Source: a virus
Strand: one strand, 5' to 3'
IMG/VR virus record: IMGVR_UViG_3300025108_000227
Span: 1 to 31,955 of that record
DNA: 31,955 nucleotides
The notes below the pieces were generated by a model. The model saw only the letters and a program-made list of their open reading frames with translations, searched no databases and had not been told where the DNA came from. The translations under genes were made by a program, and so were the position numbers. Shown piece by piece: positions 8,494 through 15,934 of the stretch (the first letter of the stretch is position 1; each line of letters opens with the position of its first letter).

Positions 8494-10278
8494 TTACTCC
8501 TCTAGCGCAGCCACACGACTACGCAATTCCTGAATTTCTTTGATAAGCATTGGAACTAGAATACTATAGTCTACACCCATCATTTTATTACTATCTTCAC
8601 TGCCTGAAACAGCGAGTGGCTCAACAGACTGAAGTTCTTGTGCTATCATTCCGTAGTCTTGATGCTTGCCATCTTCAGTCCAATCAAACTGACGCACTTT
8701 CATGGCATCAATTTTGGATGAGGCAGATGCAGCATCTTGGATGTTAGACTTTAGACGGCGGTCAGATGAAGTGTTATAGGCAGTGGTTGTACCCGTAACA
8801 GTGATTGACCCCCTTGTGTTACCAGAATTATTAAACTGAAGTCTAGTTCCATCACCATTTCTGTTAATGCTTACATATGCAGATGCACTACTAAAAGCTA
8901 CGATGCCACCGGGCTGAAAAGCATGTCCGGTGGTGGTATTGCCAATACCCGGACTGTCTGTTCCTGTCTGGAACATACGGATATTCCCACCGGACGAAAT
9001 CCGCATCCGTTCAGCATTGCCAGTGCCGAATATCAAAGTGCCGCTTTCACAATTATTTAAAATTGCATCAGTGCCAATCATGGCAAACTGTGCGCCACGA
9101 TTAGAGCCTGATGCTGGGTCTGAAAGTTTTAAATACGCCCCATCCGTATCGTTAATGTGTAAAACCCTAGCCCCACCGGGTACATTTATGCCAGCCAGTG
9201 AGGAGTCAATGGTTGGGTCATTTGTACCCATACCAATGCCCTTTGTTGCGCCTTCAACAACAAAAGAGTTGGCATCGCCAAGAGACTCAACACGAAAGTC
9301 TACGTCTACACTATCCTCATTGAATACTGTTTCTGTCGGGGAAAAACTTTGACGAGTTCGGCGAGTTCCACCACTCATTATATTTATAAATAGGGTTGCA
9401 GATTCAGTGCTATCTGATGCGTCAATCAACTGACCTTTAAACTGTACTAGATTGATTGATTGTGCAGCATCATTGTCAGCGTTGTACCGAATCATTCCTA
9501 TAACATCATTATCTGCTGGACTGCCTGAATCACGAGTCAAGTCAAGAATAGGCCCAGAACTTGCATCTGCATCTGTGGATTTTAAAATCAACTGCGAAAC
9601 ATTGTTTGCACTACTAATTATACACTGGTCAGTTGCGGTAAACGCCCCTGTGATGTCTATGCCAGTTGAGCTAGTTTCTAACTTCTTGGCGTTGTCGTGG
9701 TACAGTTCAACAGCACCGTCAGTCTTAGCCACCAACATCTGTTCAGCTTGGTTTTTCATAAGCTGGATGTTGTTGCCGTTAGTGGTGATTAGGAAGTTAC
9801 CTGTTCCGACATCTTCGATAAATGAGTTATTGTTGGCGTGGTAAATCTGCAAGTCATTGCCAGCACCAAACACAGCCTTGTCATTGTCGCCAAAGTTGAT
9901 GTCACCAGTTGTGGTCAGTCCAGTAATAGTTGTTGCGCCTGTAAATGCAGTTGTACCTGTTACACTTAGATTACCACCCACACTGAAGTCGCTGTTCACG
10001 TTACCGCTGAACACACTAAACACGTCATACACTACAATCTCAACTACATCGCTTGCAGTCAGGGCTGACAGACCCGCGATAGTGTTCGCTGTGCTTGTGT
10101 TGTAGTCGGTGCCAGCTACTAGGGTTACACCATTCAGGTTTACGTCAACATAGTTGCCGTCAGTGAATGTCAGGGTGCCACCTGTCAGCGCACCACTAAC
10201 GGATGTCTCGCCCCCGGATGCAGTGAAGTAGTAACGATTTCTAACACCCTGTGATGGTGATCTACCCAAGTACGCCAT
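8494..10278 (-). CDS. Tail fibre with C-terminal peptidase S74 chaperone domain (594 aa)
   Basis: The N terminus (MAYLGRSPSQGVRNRYYFTA) is a recurrent tail-docking start in marine phage fibres. The middle contains beta-helix modules including AVFGAGNDLQIYHANNNSFI and ELYHDNAKKLETSSTGIDIT, shared with the 552-aa paralogue. The last 90 residues are an intramolecular chaperone of the S74 family. The signature SDRRLK places the expected catalytic Ser at about 505 and Lys at about 510, followed by YGMIAQELQSVEPLAV and a coiled-coil end. In this family the chaperone trimerises the fibre and then cuts itself off just before the Ser. Both key residues are present, so the domain should be active. Its stop lies three bases before the micro-ORF. 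Confidence 0.9.
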   Translation of the reverse strand: MAYLGRSPSQGVRNRYYFTASGGETSVSGALTGGTLTFTDGNYVDVNLNGVTLVAGTDYNTSTANTIAGLSALTASDVVEIVVYDVFSVFSGNVNSDFSVGGNLSVTGTTAFTGATTITGLTTTGDINFGDNDKAVFGAGNDLQIYHANNNSFIEDVGTGNFLITTNGNNIQLMKNQAEQMLVAKTDGAVELYHDNAKKLETSSTGIDITGAFTATDQCIISSANNVSQLILKSTDADASSGPILDLTRDSGSPADNDVIGMIRYNADNDAAQSINLVQFKGQLIDASDSTESATLFINIMSGGTRRTRQSFSPTETVFNEDSVDVDFRVESLGDANSFVVEGATKGIGMGTNDPTIDSSLAGINVPGGARVLHINDTDGAYLKLSDPASGSNRGAQFAMIGTDAILNNCESGTLIFGTGNAERMRISSGGNIRMFQTGTDSPGIGNTTTGHAFQPGGIVAFSSASAYVSINRNGDGTRLQFNNSGNTRGSITVTGTTTAYNTSSDRRLKSNIQDAASASSKIDAMKVRQFDWTEDGKHQDYGMIAQELQSVEPLAVSGSEDSNKMMGVDYSILVPMLIKEIQELRSRVAALEE

Positions 10279-10279
10279 A

Positions 10280-10492
10280 CTAGGCTACCTCTTCTTCGTC
10301 CTTGCTCTGAACTGATTCAATCAGCTTGTCAGTAAAAACATTCTGTGCAGCCTGAACCTGATCCAAATCAAATCGAATGTTCGCCGCTTTGTTTTGGCAA
10401 GACCGGATTTGCATAATGAGGTAGTTCTGCTCCTCATTAAGATCCTCTGTCTTGTATTCCTTGCCGTTGATCGTAACTACGTTATCGCTCAT
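10280..10492 (-). CDS. Small helical protein, possible fibre assembly factor (70 aa)
   Basis: The product begins SDNVVTINGKEYKTEDLNEE and continues as a long helix rich in Gln, Asn and Ala (about 20-60), ending acidic. A short strand with NGKEY followed by a coiled-coil helix is a pattern I recall for small proteins beside phage tail-fibre genes (DUF6447-like), but the family name is tentative. It sits between the S74 fibre and a 115-aa protein, with one-base spacing on both sides. A fibre chaperone or a small structural helix is plausible. Confidence 0.75.
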   Translation of the reverse strand: MSDNVVTINGKEYKTEDLNEEQNYLIMQIRSCQNKAANIRFDLDQVQAAQNVFTDKLIESVQSKDEEEVA

Positions 10493-10493
10493 C

Positions 10494-10841
10494 TTACCAC
10501 CCTGATGGAGTTCCAGTTAAAATCGAAGGACTGGCTTTCTCTGCAATGTCGGCATCTAATGCTGCCTTGACTTCATCTTCAGTCTGGCCCATGTCAGCCA
10601 AAACTTTGGCTTTGCACCAGTCCTTGGTTAAATCATTATATGCCACAAACTCTGCGCCGTCTTCCATCTCTACGCCAGTTGTGCCGTATTTAGTTGCGGA
10701 AAGGGCGTTGCCGTCAGCGTCTGTTTCGCTGTCAGAGGTCGCTGTTACACGCCAGTGAATTGTTTTTACAACGTCAGAGTTGTCCCCTTCAGTTGCTACG
10801 CGGTCAAGTTGTGGATATGTCCACTCATATGAATTAGCCAT
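10494..10841 (-). CDS. Fibre-associated protein, 115 aa (DUF7936-like)
   Basis: The N-terminal region ANSYEWTYPQLDRVATEGDN followed by DVVKTIHWRVTATS is a compact beta domain that I recall from proteins next to tail-fibre genes (DUF7936-like, tentative). The rest is a mixed region with a helical QTEDEVKAALDADIAEKA segment and the tail SPSILTGTPSGW. A good ribosome binding site (AGGAGTAGACA) precedes the ATG. The protein probably takes part in fibre assembly or attachment with its two small neighbours. Its last residues are echoed by the micro-ORF at 8446-8490. Confidence 0.75.
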   Translation of the reverse strand: MANSYEWTYPQLDRVATEGDNSDVVKTIHWRVTATSDSETDADGNALSATKYGTTGVEMEDGAEFVAYNDLTKDWCKAKVLADMGQTEDEVKAALDADIAEKASPSILTGTPSGW

Positions 10842-10844
10842 TGT

Positions 10845-11201
10845 CTACTCCTCGTATGGGCTTGTGCCGCAGCATGAAGGCCAAGCTGCTTTGAGTTCAG
10901 TGATTGTGGTTGCCCCGTTGCCAGCAGTCGGGGCATCCCGCAACGCCTGTTTGTCAGCCACGATTGAGGCTGTGTCTGCGCTTGCTTCAAGGGCTTTCAT
11001 GTAGTCAGCATCCAAAGCCTCAAGCAGCGGCTTTCTGGCTTCGCGTATCTTGTCGGCAAAGATTGTCTTAGCTGCTGCCAAGTCCTCTGTGATGACCGTG
11101 CCGTCCAAAGCCCAAGCGTTACGGAAATGTCTGTCGCTTGGAACTGTGGCTGATGTAGCATCAATCTCATTGCCGTCTTTATCTGCAATAATTGTGGTCA
11201 T
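10845..11201 (-). CDS. Tail assembly chaperone-like protein with FRNAW motif (118 aa)
   Basis: The start is set at the ATG at 11201, which overlaps the upstream stop (ATGA) and is preceded by GGAGG; a longer frame from a TTG at 11216 would run into the binding site. Residues about 25-70 contain DRHFRNAWALDGTVITEDLA followed by a helical KIREARKPLLEALDADYMKA segment. FRNAW followed by two basic helices is a pattern I recall in phage proteins lying beside fibres and annotated as tail assembly chaperones. The C terminus carries a Cys pair (WPSCCGTSPYEE). The upstream gene ends with the same FRNAW pentapeptide, so the two are probably related by duplication or recombination. Confidence 0.78.
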   Translation of the reverse strand: MTTIIADKDGNEIDATSATVPSDRHFRNAWALDGTVITEDLAAAKTIFADKIREARKPLLEALDADYMKALEASADTASIVADKQALRDAPTAGNGATTITELKAAWPSCCGTSPYEE

Positions 11202-11617
11202 GCTGCGACCCTCCAAGCGTTTCGAAATTCTCTGTCTGGCTGCTGTTCACGCCTAATGATTTTAAGATGAACACTGTTGCTGGTTTCGTAGTTGCGCCAG
11301 ATATGCTGTGGCACATCTTTCATAATGAGATACAACAAGGCTTCTTCTTCTGTTTTCGGACCTTCTCTTGGTGTGTCGTGCAGCAGGTGCATACGATGAT
11401 GTCGTTTGAAATCAGGTTGTGCTTCGTCCTTTGCCAGTTCCCAATAGACCCATACTGGTGGGAACACACCGCCAGCCATCAATGCAGCCATCGCATTTGG
11501 GTCTGGGTGCATAACAGCACAGCAGTCCATATCAACGTCCTCATACACAACAGCATACTTTGTTTGATAAGGTTCAAGTTGTTGCCGTGCTTCTTTTATG
11601 TGGTCAATCATGTGCAT
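11198..11617 (-). CDS. Conserved phage protein ending in FRNAW motif (139 aa)
   Basis: The start is taken as the ATG at 11617, which overlaps the previous stop (TGATG); an upstream TTG is less likely. The protein begins MHMIDHIKEARQQLEPYQTK and has a mixed alpha/beta body with an acidic EDVDMDCCAVMHPDP stretch, several His residues (KRHHRMHLLHDTP) and the end EQQPDREFRNAWRVAA. The final Trp-Arg codons (TGGAGG) double as the ribosome binding site of the next gene. The body is not one I can name. The His/Asp/Cys content could bind a metal, but no defined site is visible. The context suggests a fibre assembly factor. Confidence 0.75.
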   Translation of the reverse strand: MHMIDHIKEARQQLEPYQTKYAVVYEDVDMDCCAVMHPDPNAMAALMAGGVFPPVWVYWELAKDEAQPDFKRHHRMHLLHDTPREGPKTEEEALLYLIMKDVPQHIWRNYETSNSVHLKIIRREQQPDREFRNAWRVAA

Positions 11618-11961
11618 CAAAGGTCACCAAAAAACGCAACACAAACATCAGTAAAGTCTAGGTTAGTGCCAGCAGACCAAGCTGAACATGAAATGGCAGC
11701 CACAGTGGTGCTTCCACTAGCTGCACCAGATGAACCCATACAGGCTGTTCCTCTGTTAGCGGTGCTAGAATCACCAATGATTGAACCGACTACACACATA
11801 TGAGCATTTGCATGGGTTACAGCGGTTGTTACACGATAATTTCCTGTGCCATCATCTGTAATAGAAGATGCGTTAAAACTATCTGATATTGAGATGCTTC
11901 CTGTACCATTAAAGTTAATGCGGCAAGTGCAGCCTTCATTTTCAGGCCCAAAGCTAGACAT
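11617..11961 (-). CDS. Small Cys-containing beta-rich fibre-locus protein (114 aa)
   Basis: The product is low in charge and rich in Ser, Thr, Gly and Ala, with six Cys including an early CTC (GPENEGCTCRINFNGTGSIS). The strand pattern (DGTGNYRVTTAVTHANAHMC) is that of the small beta modules often found at the ends of tail fibres, here as a separate gene. It is sandwiched between the S74 fibre (one-base overlap, TAATG) and the FRNAW protein. It may be a detached fibre tip that binds the 552-aa fibre. I do not recognise a named family. Confidence 0.75.
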   Translation of the reverse strand: MSSFGPENEGCTCRINFNGTGSISISDSFNASSITDDGTGNYRVTTAVTHANAHMCVVGSIIGDSSTANRGTACMGSSGAASGSTTVAAISCSAWSAGTNLDFTDVCVAFFGDL

Positions 11962-13619
11962 TACTTAGCCTCCATCTCAGCGAGACGCTGTTCCAGTTGT
12001 TCGATTTTGCGGTGTGCATCCTGCAACGCCGACACCAAGATTGGTGTGATGCGTCCGTAATCCATAGACATCATCGCCTTGTCATCAGTGCCAATGCTTA
12101 CAGCTTCGGGCATCACCTCTTCCATCTCTTGGGCGATAAAGCCCATAGAGCGTGGGCCGTCTGGGTCAGCCTTCCAGCTATATGACACAGGGTTCATCTG
12201 CATCAGTTTATCTGTTGCGACTAACGGTTCGATGTCTTGCTTGAGGCGAATGTCTGAGGTTGTGGCAAAGGTTGCGCCGCTAGTTGTTACATTAATGCCG
12301 CCTACCCCAACTCCACTTCTAAGAACAGTTAGGACATTGTCATTCTGATTTACATTGAAATATCCAGCAGTACCATTTGACCTAGAGAAAAAGGCATCGC
12401 CGATAGCACCTCTCAATGTGCATCCAGTAGCTGTATTTCCAGCACCGGGGGCTGAAGTGCTTGTTACTCCAACCGAAAATGCTCCATCCGACCCGAATCT
12501 GAATTTCTCACTACCACCATTGAACACTTTGATGTTATTGCCAGTAGCAAAATCAAAGTAAGTGTCTGGGTCATCAAGATTGTAATGGTATCTTGCTGTT
12601 ATACCGTTGTTGAAATAACCGTCTTTCCAACGAACACTAGTGCTTCCCAAGTCCACAGCATTATTCTGTTGTGTGCCGTCGTAATGGGCAATGATACTGG
12701 TTGATGCAAATTGTAAGCCTGAGTTATCGGCATCGTTGGCAATGAAAGGATTATTATTGTTTACAACGCCGATTGAGCCAATCGTTGTGCCGTCTTTTCG
12801 GAGTTGGATAATCTCACCATCACTATTCAATCGGTTCAACCTTAGTGCGTCTGAGCCATCTCGTGTTGAAATTAAAGGACCAGTAGCACGGGCTTCGATG
12901 CCAACTGTTGCTACGTTATCTGCGGTCTTGCCAATCAGCAGATTTCGGCTTCCGTCAAATCGTGCGGCCTCAGTATTGGCAACCATAAACGCAAGCTGTG
13001 TACTGCCAGCCTCAGTGCCGAATGTTCCAACACTGCTTCCATCTGTTTTCATCGTAAAGTTTGTTGCAACACCGTCTGTAAACGTGGCGAGTGTTCCTGT
13101 GCTGCCTTTGGTTGCAATGACTTGGCCCTGAACATCTATGCCTGTAGCGGTAGTAGATATTTTGGCAGCGTTGTTGTGGTACAAAGTAGCTGCACCATCA
13201 GCAATAAACTTCGCCATAAACTCGCCGCCAGAACTAATAATGTCTACTTGAGAAGAACCAGCTAAACGTAAGTTTCCTGTGCCTGTATCGTTGATATAAC
13301 TATCGCTGCCATCGTGGTAAATTTGCAAGTCATCACCAGCACCAAACTTGAGCCGATTAACCTCTGCGCCGCTACTGTCTGGAAACTCGATGTTGTTGCC
13401 ATTTGTGTCCAGTACACCACCAAGCTGGGGACTGGTGTCGTTCACCAAGTCGGTGCTTACAGTGCCAAACGACAGAGTGCCGGAGCCGTTGGTCTTTAGC
13501 ACCTGACCATTGCTCCCATCTGCTGTTGGATAGGTTAAGCTGTTTATTTCTGCGGAGCCTGTAACAGTCAGACCATCAGCAGTATTAAATCGTTGTACAC
13601 CAGAGCCGATATAACCCAT
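11961..13619 (-). CDS. Tail fibre with C-terminal peptidase S74 chaperone domain (552 aa)
   Basis: This is a paralogue of the 594-aa fibre. It starts MGYIGSGVQRFNTADGLTVT and carries the shared shaft module LKFGAGDDLQIYHDGSDSYI and ATLYHNNAAKISTTATGIDV (about 90-170). Later strands lead to the C-terminal S74 domain, with SDIRLK giving the expected catalytic Ser near 455 and Lys near 460, then MGFIAQEMEEVMPEAV and a coiled coil of Glu/Gln/Leu heptads to the end. The domain would drive trimerisation and then self-cleave before the Ser. The start overlaps the stop of the 109-aa gene (TGATG). Two S74 fibres in one phage suggest two fibre types or a branched fibre. Confidence 0.9.
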   Translation of the reverse strand: MGYIGSGVQRFNTADGLTVTGSAEINSLTYPTADGSNGQVLKTNGSGTLSFGTVSTDLVNDTSPQLGGVLDTNGNNIEFPDSSGAEVNRLKFGAGDDLQIYHDGSDSYINDTGTGNLRLAGSSQVDIISSGGEFMAKFIADGAATLYHNNAAKISTTATGIDVQGQVIATKGSTGTLATFTDGVATNFTMKTDGSSVGTFGTEAGSTQLAFMVANTEAARFDGSRNLLIGKTADNVATVGIEARATGPLISTRDGSDALRLNRLNSDGEIIQLRKDGTTIGSIGVVNNNNPFIANDADNSGLQFASTSIIAHYDGTQQNNAVDLGSTSVRWKDGYFNNGITARYHYNLDDPDTYFDFATGNNIKVFNGGSEKFRFGSDGAFSVGVTSTSAPGAGNTATGCTLRGAIGDAFFSRSNGTAGYFNVNQNDNVLTVLRSGVGVGGINVTTSGATFATTSDIRLKQDIEPLVATDKLMQMNPVSYSWKADPDGPRSMGFIAQEMEEVMPEAVSIGTDDKAMMSMDYGRITPILVSALQDAHRKIEQLEQRLAEMEAK

Positions 13620-13948
13620 CAGGTAATCTCCAATATGGAAAGTGTAACATCAGCAGAAGTTGAAGCACTTGACGTAACCTTCAAAACATCTGATGCGTTC
13701 ATCACAACCTTCTGGTCGCCTCCTACAACAACCAACGATGATCCAACGGGAACCGGGGCATCCTTGATAATGTATACGTTATCGCCGTCATTGTTCTCTA
13801 GCTGAACATCAACCTCTATTTGAGATGTCACAATGTTAGCTATACTGAGGCCAATAATCGTTGTCTCTGTGGAACTTGGGCATGTGTAAATAGTAGCCGC
13901 GCTGGTACCAACTCCCGTGTCTGTTACAAGTTTAAAAGCATTCGCCAT
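13619..13948 (-). CDS. Small beta-rich virion protein (109 aa)
   Basis: A 109-aa, cysteine-poor beta protein that begins ANAFKLVTDTGVGTSAATIY, contains IIGLSIANIVTSQIEVDVQL and ends in a Ser/Thr-rich strand. Patterns of this kind (short sandwich, CPSSTETTIIGL) recur as small structural proteins in fibre clusters of marine phages. It starts four bases after the 127-aa gene. Its stop overlaps the start of the 552-aa fibre (TGATG), suggesting a matched amount of both. The likely role is a fibre-associated or decorating sandwich; no specific name is justified. Confidence 0.75.
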   Translation of the reverse strand: MANAFKLVTDTGVGTSAATIYTCPSSTETTIIGLSIANIVTSQIEVDVQLENNDGDNVYIIKDAPVPVGSSLVVVGGDQKVVMNASDVLKVTSSASTSADVTLSILEIT

Positions 13949-13952
13949 AATA

Positions 13953-14336
13953 TCATCCTAACGCAATCGCCATAGCGATGCCCTGTCCTGCGGGATCAAA
14001 AAACGTCAGCCCCTGTGTTTGAAGGTTGTCGGTATGGATAGCCTTTTCTGCTGGCAACGTGCAGAAAATTGTCTTGGTTCCAGAACTCCAACTCACAGCG
14101 TTGTCACTGTTGCTGGACTGCAAGATGGTTGTACGCGCCAATGTAGTGCCGGATGACGTATACGTTCCAACCCCAACCTCAAAGTCAGTGCCGTCTGTGC
14201 AAGCGTAAAATGTCGTGTTCCCGTTCCCGACAGAACCAAAAGTCTCAAAACCAGTGACCGCACCAGCCAATGTATATGTGCCAGTGCCTGTCGTGGTGGT
14301 CGTTTCTTTGACCCTATCCGCAAGAACAAGCGCCAT
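13953..14336 (-). CDS. Small tail fibre-type beta protein with ADRVKETTTTTGTGT start (127 aa)
   Basis: The N-terminal block LADRVKETTTTTGTGTYTLA followed by AVTGFETFGSVGNGNTTFYA is a domain I know from many phages and prophages of alphaproteobacteria, where it occurs alone or at the head of tail fibres. The core VGVGTYTSSGTTLARTTILQ and the finish TIFCTLPAEKAIHTDN complete the usual unit, so the protein is near full family length. It likely forms a small beta domain joining fibre to tail. The ATG lies one base after the stop of the 143-aa gene. Confidence 0.8.
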   Translation of the reverse strand: MALVLADRVKETTTTTGTGTYTLAGAVTGFETFGSVGNGNTTFYACTDGTDFEVGVGTYTSSGTTLARTTILQSSNSDNAVSWSSGTKTIFCTLPAEKAIHTDNLQTQGLTFFDPAGQGIAMAIALG

Positions 14337-14337
14337 T

Positions 14338-14769
14338 TTACTTCAACTCAACAGTGAAGTTACCCGCGTTAATACGGAAGATATCGCCGCTTTGAATTGT
14401 CTTGTTAACATCCAGTGCGCCAACAAACAGGATGTTTCCACTGCTTGCCGCGTCTGCAACAAAGGCATGTGTAATAACATCATCTCCGCCGCCACCAGAT
14501 GCTGGAAACTCAACATTCGCTGCATTTGTAGCTGTCTGTGCGTCTGTGCCAACAGCAGGAACCGTCCAACCAGAAGCAGCAACCTGCTGCCTCGCGTAGT
14601 TGGTAAAGTCCGCTTCAGTGACAGAGCCTGTTTCAATACTACTAACTGCAGTAGCTAGACCAATGTAGATACTGTTACCGGGAGTCGCAAAACTCTCCGC
14701 ATTATTCTTAAACAGAAACTGCAAGATGGCATGTTCTGTATAGTTGGTTGCTGCATTTGACGTTGCCAT
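14338..14769 (-). CDS. Phage tail fibre-like protein, gp80-type small subunit (143 aa)
   Basis: The sequence ATSNAATNYTEHAILQFLFK, then SIYIGLATAVSSIETGSVTE and NYARQQVAASGWTV, follows a family of small tail proteins whose hallmark is a helix with a YIGL strand, then an acidic loop and a YAR motif. The second half (VEFPASGGGGDDVITHAFVA) is a beta sandwich with a flexible glycine loop. AGGAGTAAAAA precedes the ATG. In other phages such proteins lie between the adaptor genes and the fibres, as here, and probably bridge the two. The family assignment is recalled, not searched. Confidence 0.8.
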   Translation of the reverse strand: MATSNAATNYTEHAILQFLFKNNAESFATPGNSIYIGLATAVSSIETGSVTEADFTNYARQQVAASGWTVPAVGTDAQTATNAANVEFPASGGGGDDVITHAFVADAASSGNILFVGALDVNKTIQSGDIFRINAGNFTVELK

Positions 14770-14779
14770 TTTTTACTCC

Positions 14780-15427
14780 TCAAGTACGGGGCCGTTCCGG
14801 CAAACCCCTGCGATATGCATCGCTGTTTTCTCTGGCCTCTGCCAGATCCTTAATCCTGGTCATTGCTTCCGTAAACTGTTTCTCATACATGGTGAGCATA
14901 TCCTGCTCACCTTTCATGTAAGTATACGCTTCGACCAAAGAACCGTAAAGCATGGCATTCGGAGCGTTCTCACTGAGCCATGTTGTACCAGAATCAGCCC
15001 CGGCTGTTAATGACGTAGGCCTATAATAGTAGTGAAGCTCAACAGCAAAGTTTGCATTCGGTGTTGGCGACACAATGAAGTTGTCAATATCGAAGAAAGC
15101 GTAATATTTAGGAACCCCTGTTGTGGATGCGTTGGGGTTGTACTCCTGGATAAAGTTTACATCCTTCTGCAACAAAAACTCTTTGGAGCTACTGTTGGTG
15201 ATCGACATGGAAAAAGATGCTAGGTAGTCACTAGGCACAGAAAGATACGGGTCATTCTGCGACAAGGCTGACGTGGCATTTTTACGGAAAAGTTCTAGGT
15301 CAACAAGTTTGAATATGCGCTGCTCTGTGTTCTTAATGAACGTGGGCAAGTTGGTTACAAACGTAGACTCTGTGTTCTCCGTATAATCCTGTATCGCTGT
15401 CTTTAGCTGTGCATAGGTGTAGCTCAC
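14780..15427 (-). CDS. Head-tail adaptor / neck protein (215 aa)
   Basis: The start is GTG at 15427, directly after the upstream stop and with GGAGG eight bases before. The protein begins SYTYAQLKTAIQDYTENTES, then NLPTFIKNTEQRIFKLVDLE, continues into a beta region with YYYRPTSLTAGADSGTTWLS, and ends in a long helical segment (ALLYG-like NAMLYGSLVEAYTYMKGEQD) with a basic tail. Helical bundle, beta middle and helical tail match the adaptor proteins that form a ring under the portal in short-tailed phages (T7 gp11 / P22 gp4 analogues). The related 222-aa protein is two genes upstream. The role is well supported by context; the exact ring position is not. Confidence 0.75.
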   Translation of the reverse strand: MSYTYAQLKTAIQDYTENTESTFVTNLPTFIKNTEQRIFKLVDLELFRKNATSALSQNDPYLSVPSDYLASFSMSITNSSSKEFLLQKDVNFIQEYNPNASTTGVPKYYAFFDIDNFIVSPTPNANFAVELHYYYRPTSLTAGADSGTTWLSENAPNAMLYGSLVEAYTYMKGEQDMLTMYEKQFTEAMTRIKDLAEARENSDAYRRGLPERPRT

Positions 15428-15934
15428 TTAAACCTCCAATGTGACTGGTCCGACAGTCGCATTTTCACCACCGCCTCGTGTATTACCGGCTGTCGCGGTT
15501 CCTGACGAGGCCGTGAAGGTATAAAGGTTTGAATCCACAACAGTAATCGAGTAACCACTTGCATTCTCCAATACGGCTTCCGTAAAACCGTCAAAAGCTT
15601 CAGCTTTGCGGAATCTTACAGTATCTGAGGTGCTACGTCCATGAGAGGGTTCAACCACGGTAATGGTGGTAGAGCCTTGGGCACCTGATATAAACGAGTT
15701 AGGCCCAAGAAGCCTTGCAACTGCAACCTCGGTTCTTTGATCTGGACGTGGATCAAACAATGCTTGCGGATCTGGCCCTACCTGTGGTGGCTCAAGCTGT
15801 GGGTGCTTTGGCTCATACTCATCTGGTCCTACCTTCAGACCATTCCACTCCGTCTGCATTTCAACAAGCCGGTAGCGAAACCCCGACCTATCGGAGTAGC
15901 CCCAAGCATCTTTACCCGAAGCATACCTCGCCAT
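15428..15934 (-). CDS. Small adaptor-region protein sharing a beta module with the tail hub (168 aa)
   Basis: The N terminus ARYASGKDAWGYSDRSGFRY plus EWNGLKVGPDEYEPKHPQ is an Arg/Trp/Tyr-rich head seen, from recall, in a small family adjoining adaptor genes of marine phages. Residues about 86-168 form a beta module (GSTTITVVEPSHGRSTSDTV, then AVLENASGYSITVVDSNLYT) that lines up with residues about 108-190 of the 625-aa hub protein. The start overlaps the 222-aa stop by one base (TAATG), and its stop abuts the GTG of the 215-aa adaptor. It probably sits at the neck and contacts the hub. Confidence 0.75.
   Translation of the reverse strand: MARYASGKDAWGYSDRSGFRYRLVEMQTEWNGLKVGPDEYEPKHPQLEPPQVGPDPQALFDPRPDQRTEVAVARLLGPNSFISGAQGSTTITVVEPSHGRSTSDTVRFRKAEAFDGFTEAVLENASGYSITVVDSNLYTFTASSGTATAGNTRGGGENATVGPVTLEV

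Noticed and set aside
11192-11803. 203-aa open frame on the plus strand
   Set aside because: It lies antisense to two tightly coupled minus-strand genes, has a Cys/His/Phe-rich composition typical of antisense reading, and no ribosome binding site.
2852-13619. Diversity-generating retroelement acting on a fibre tip
   Set aside because: No reverse transcriptase gene and no template/variable repeat pair with adenine-biased changes is visible in the window.
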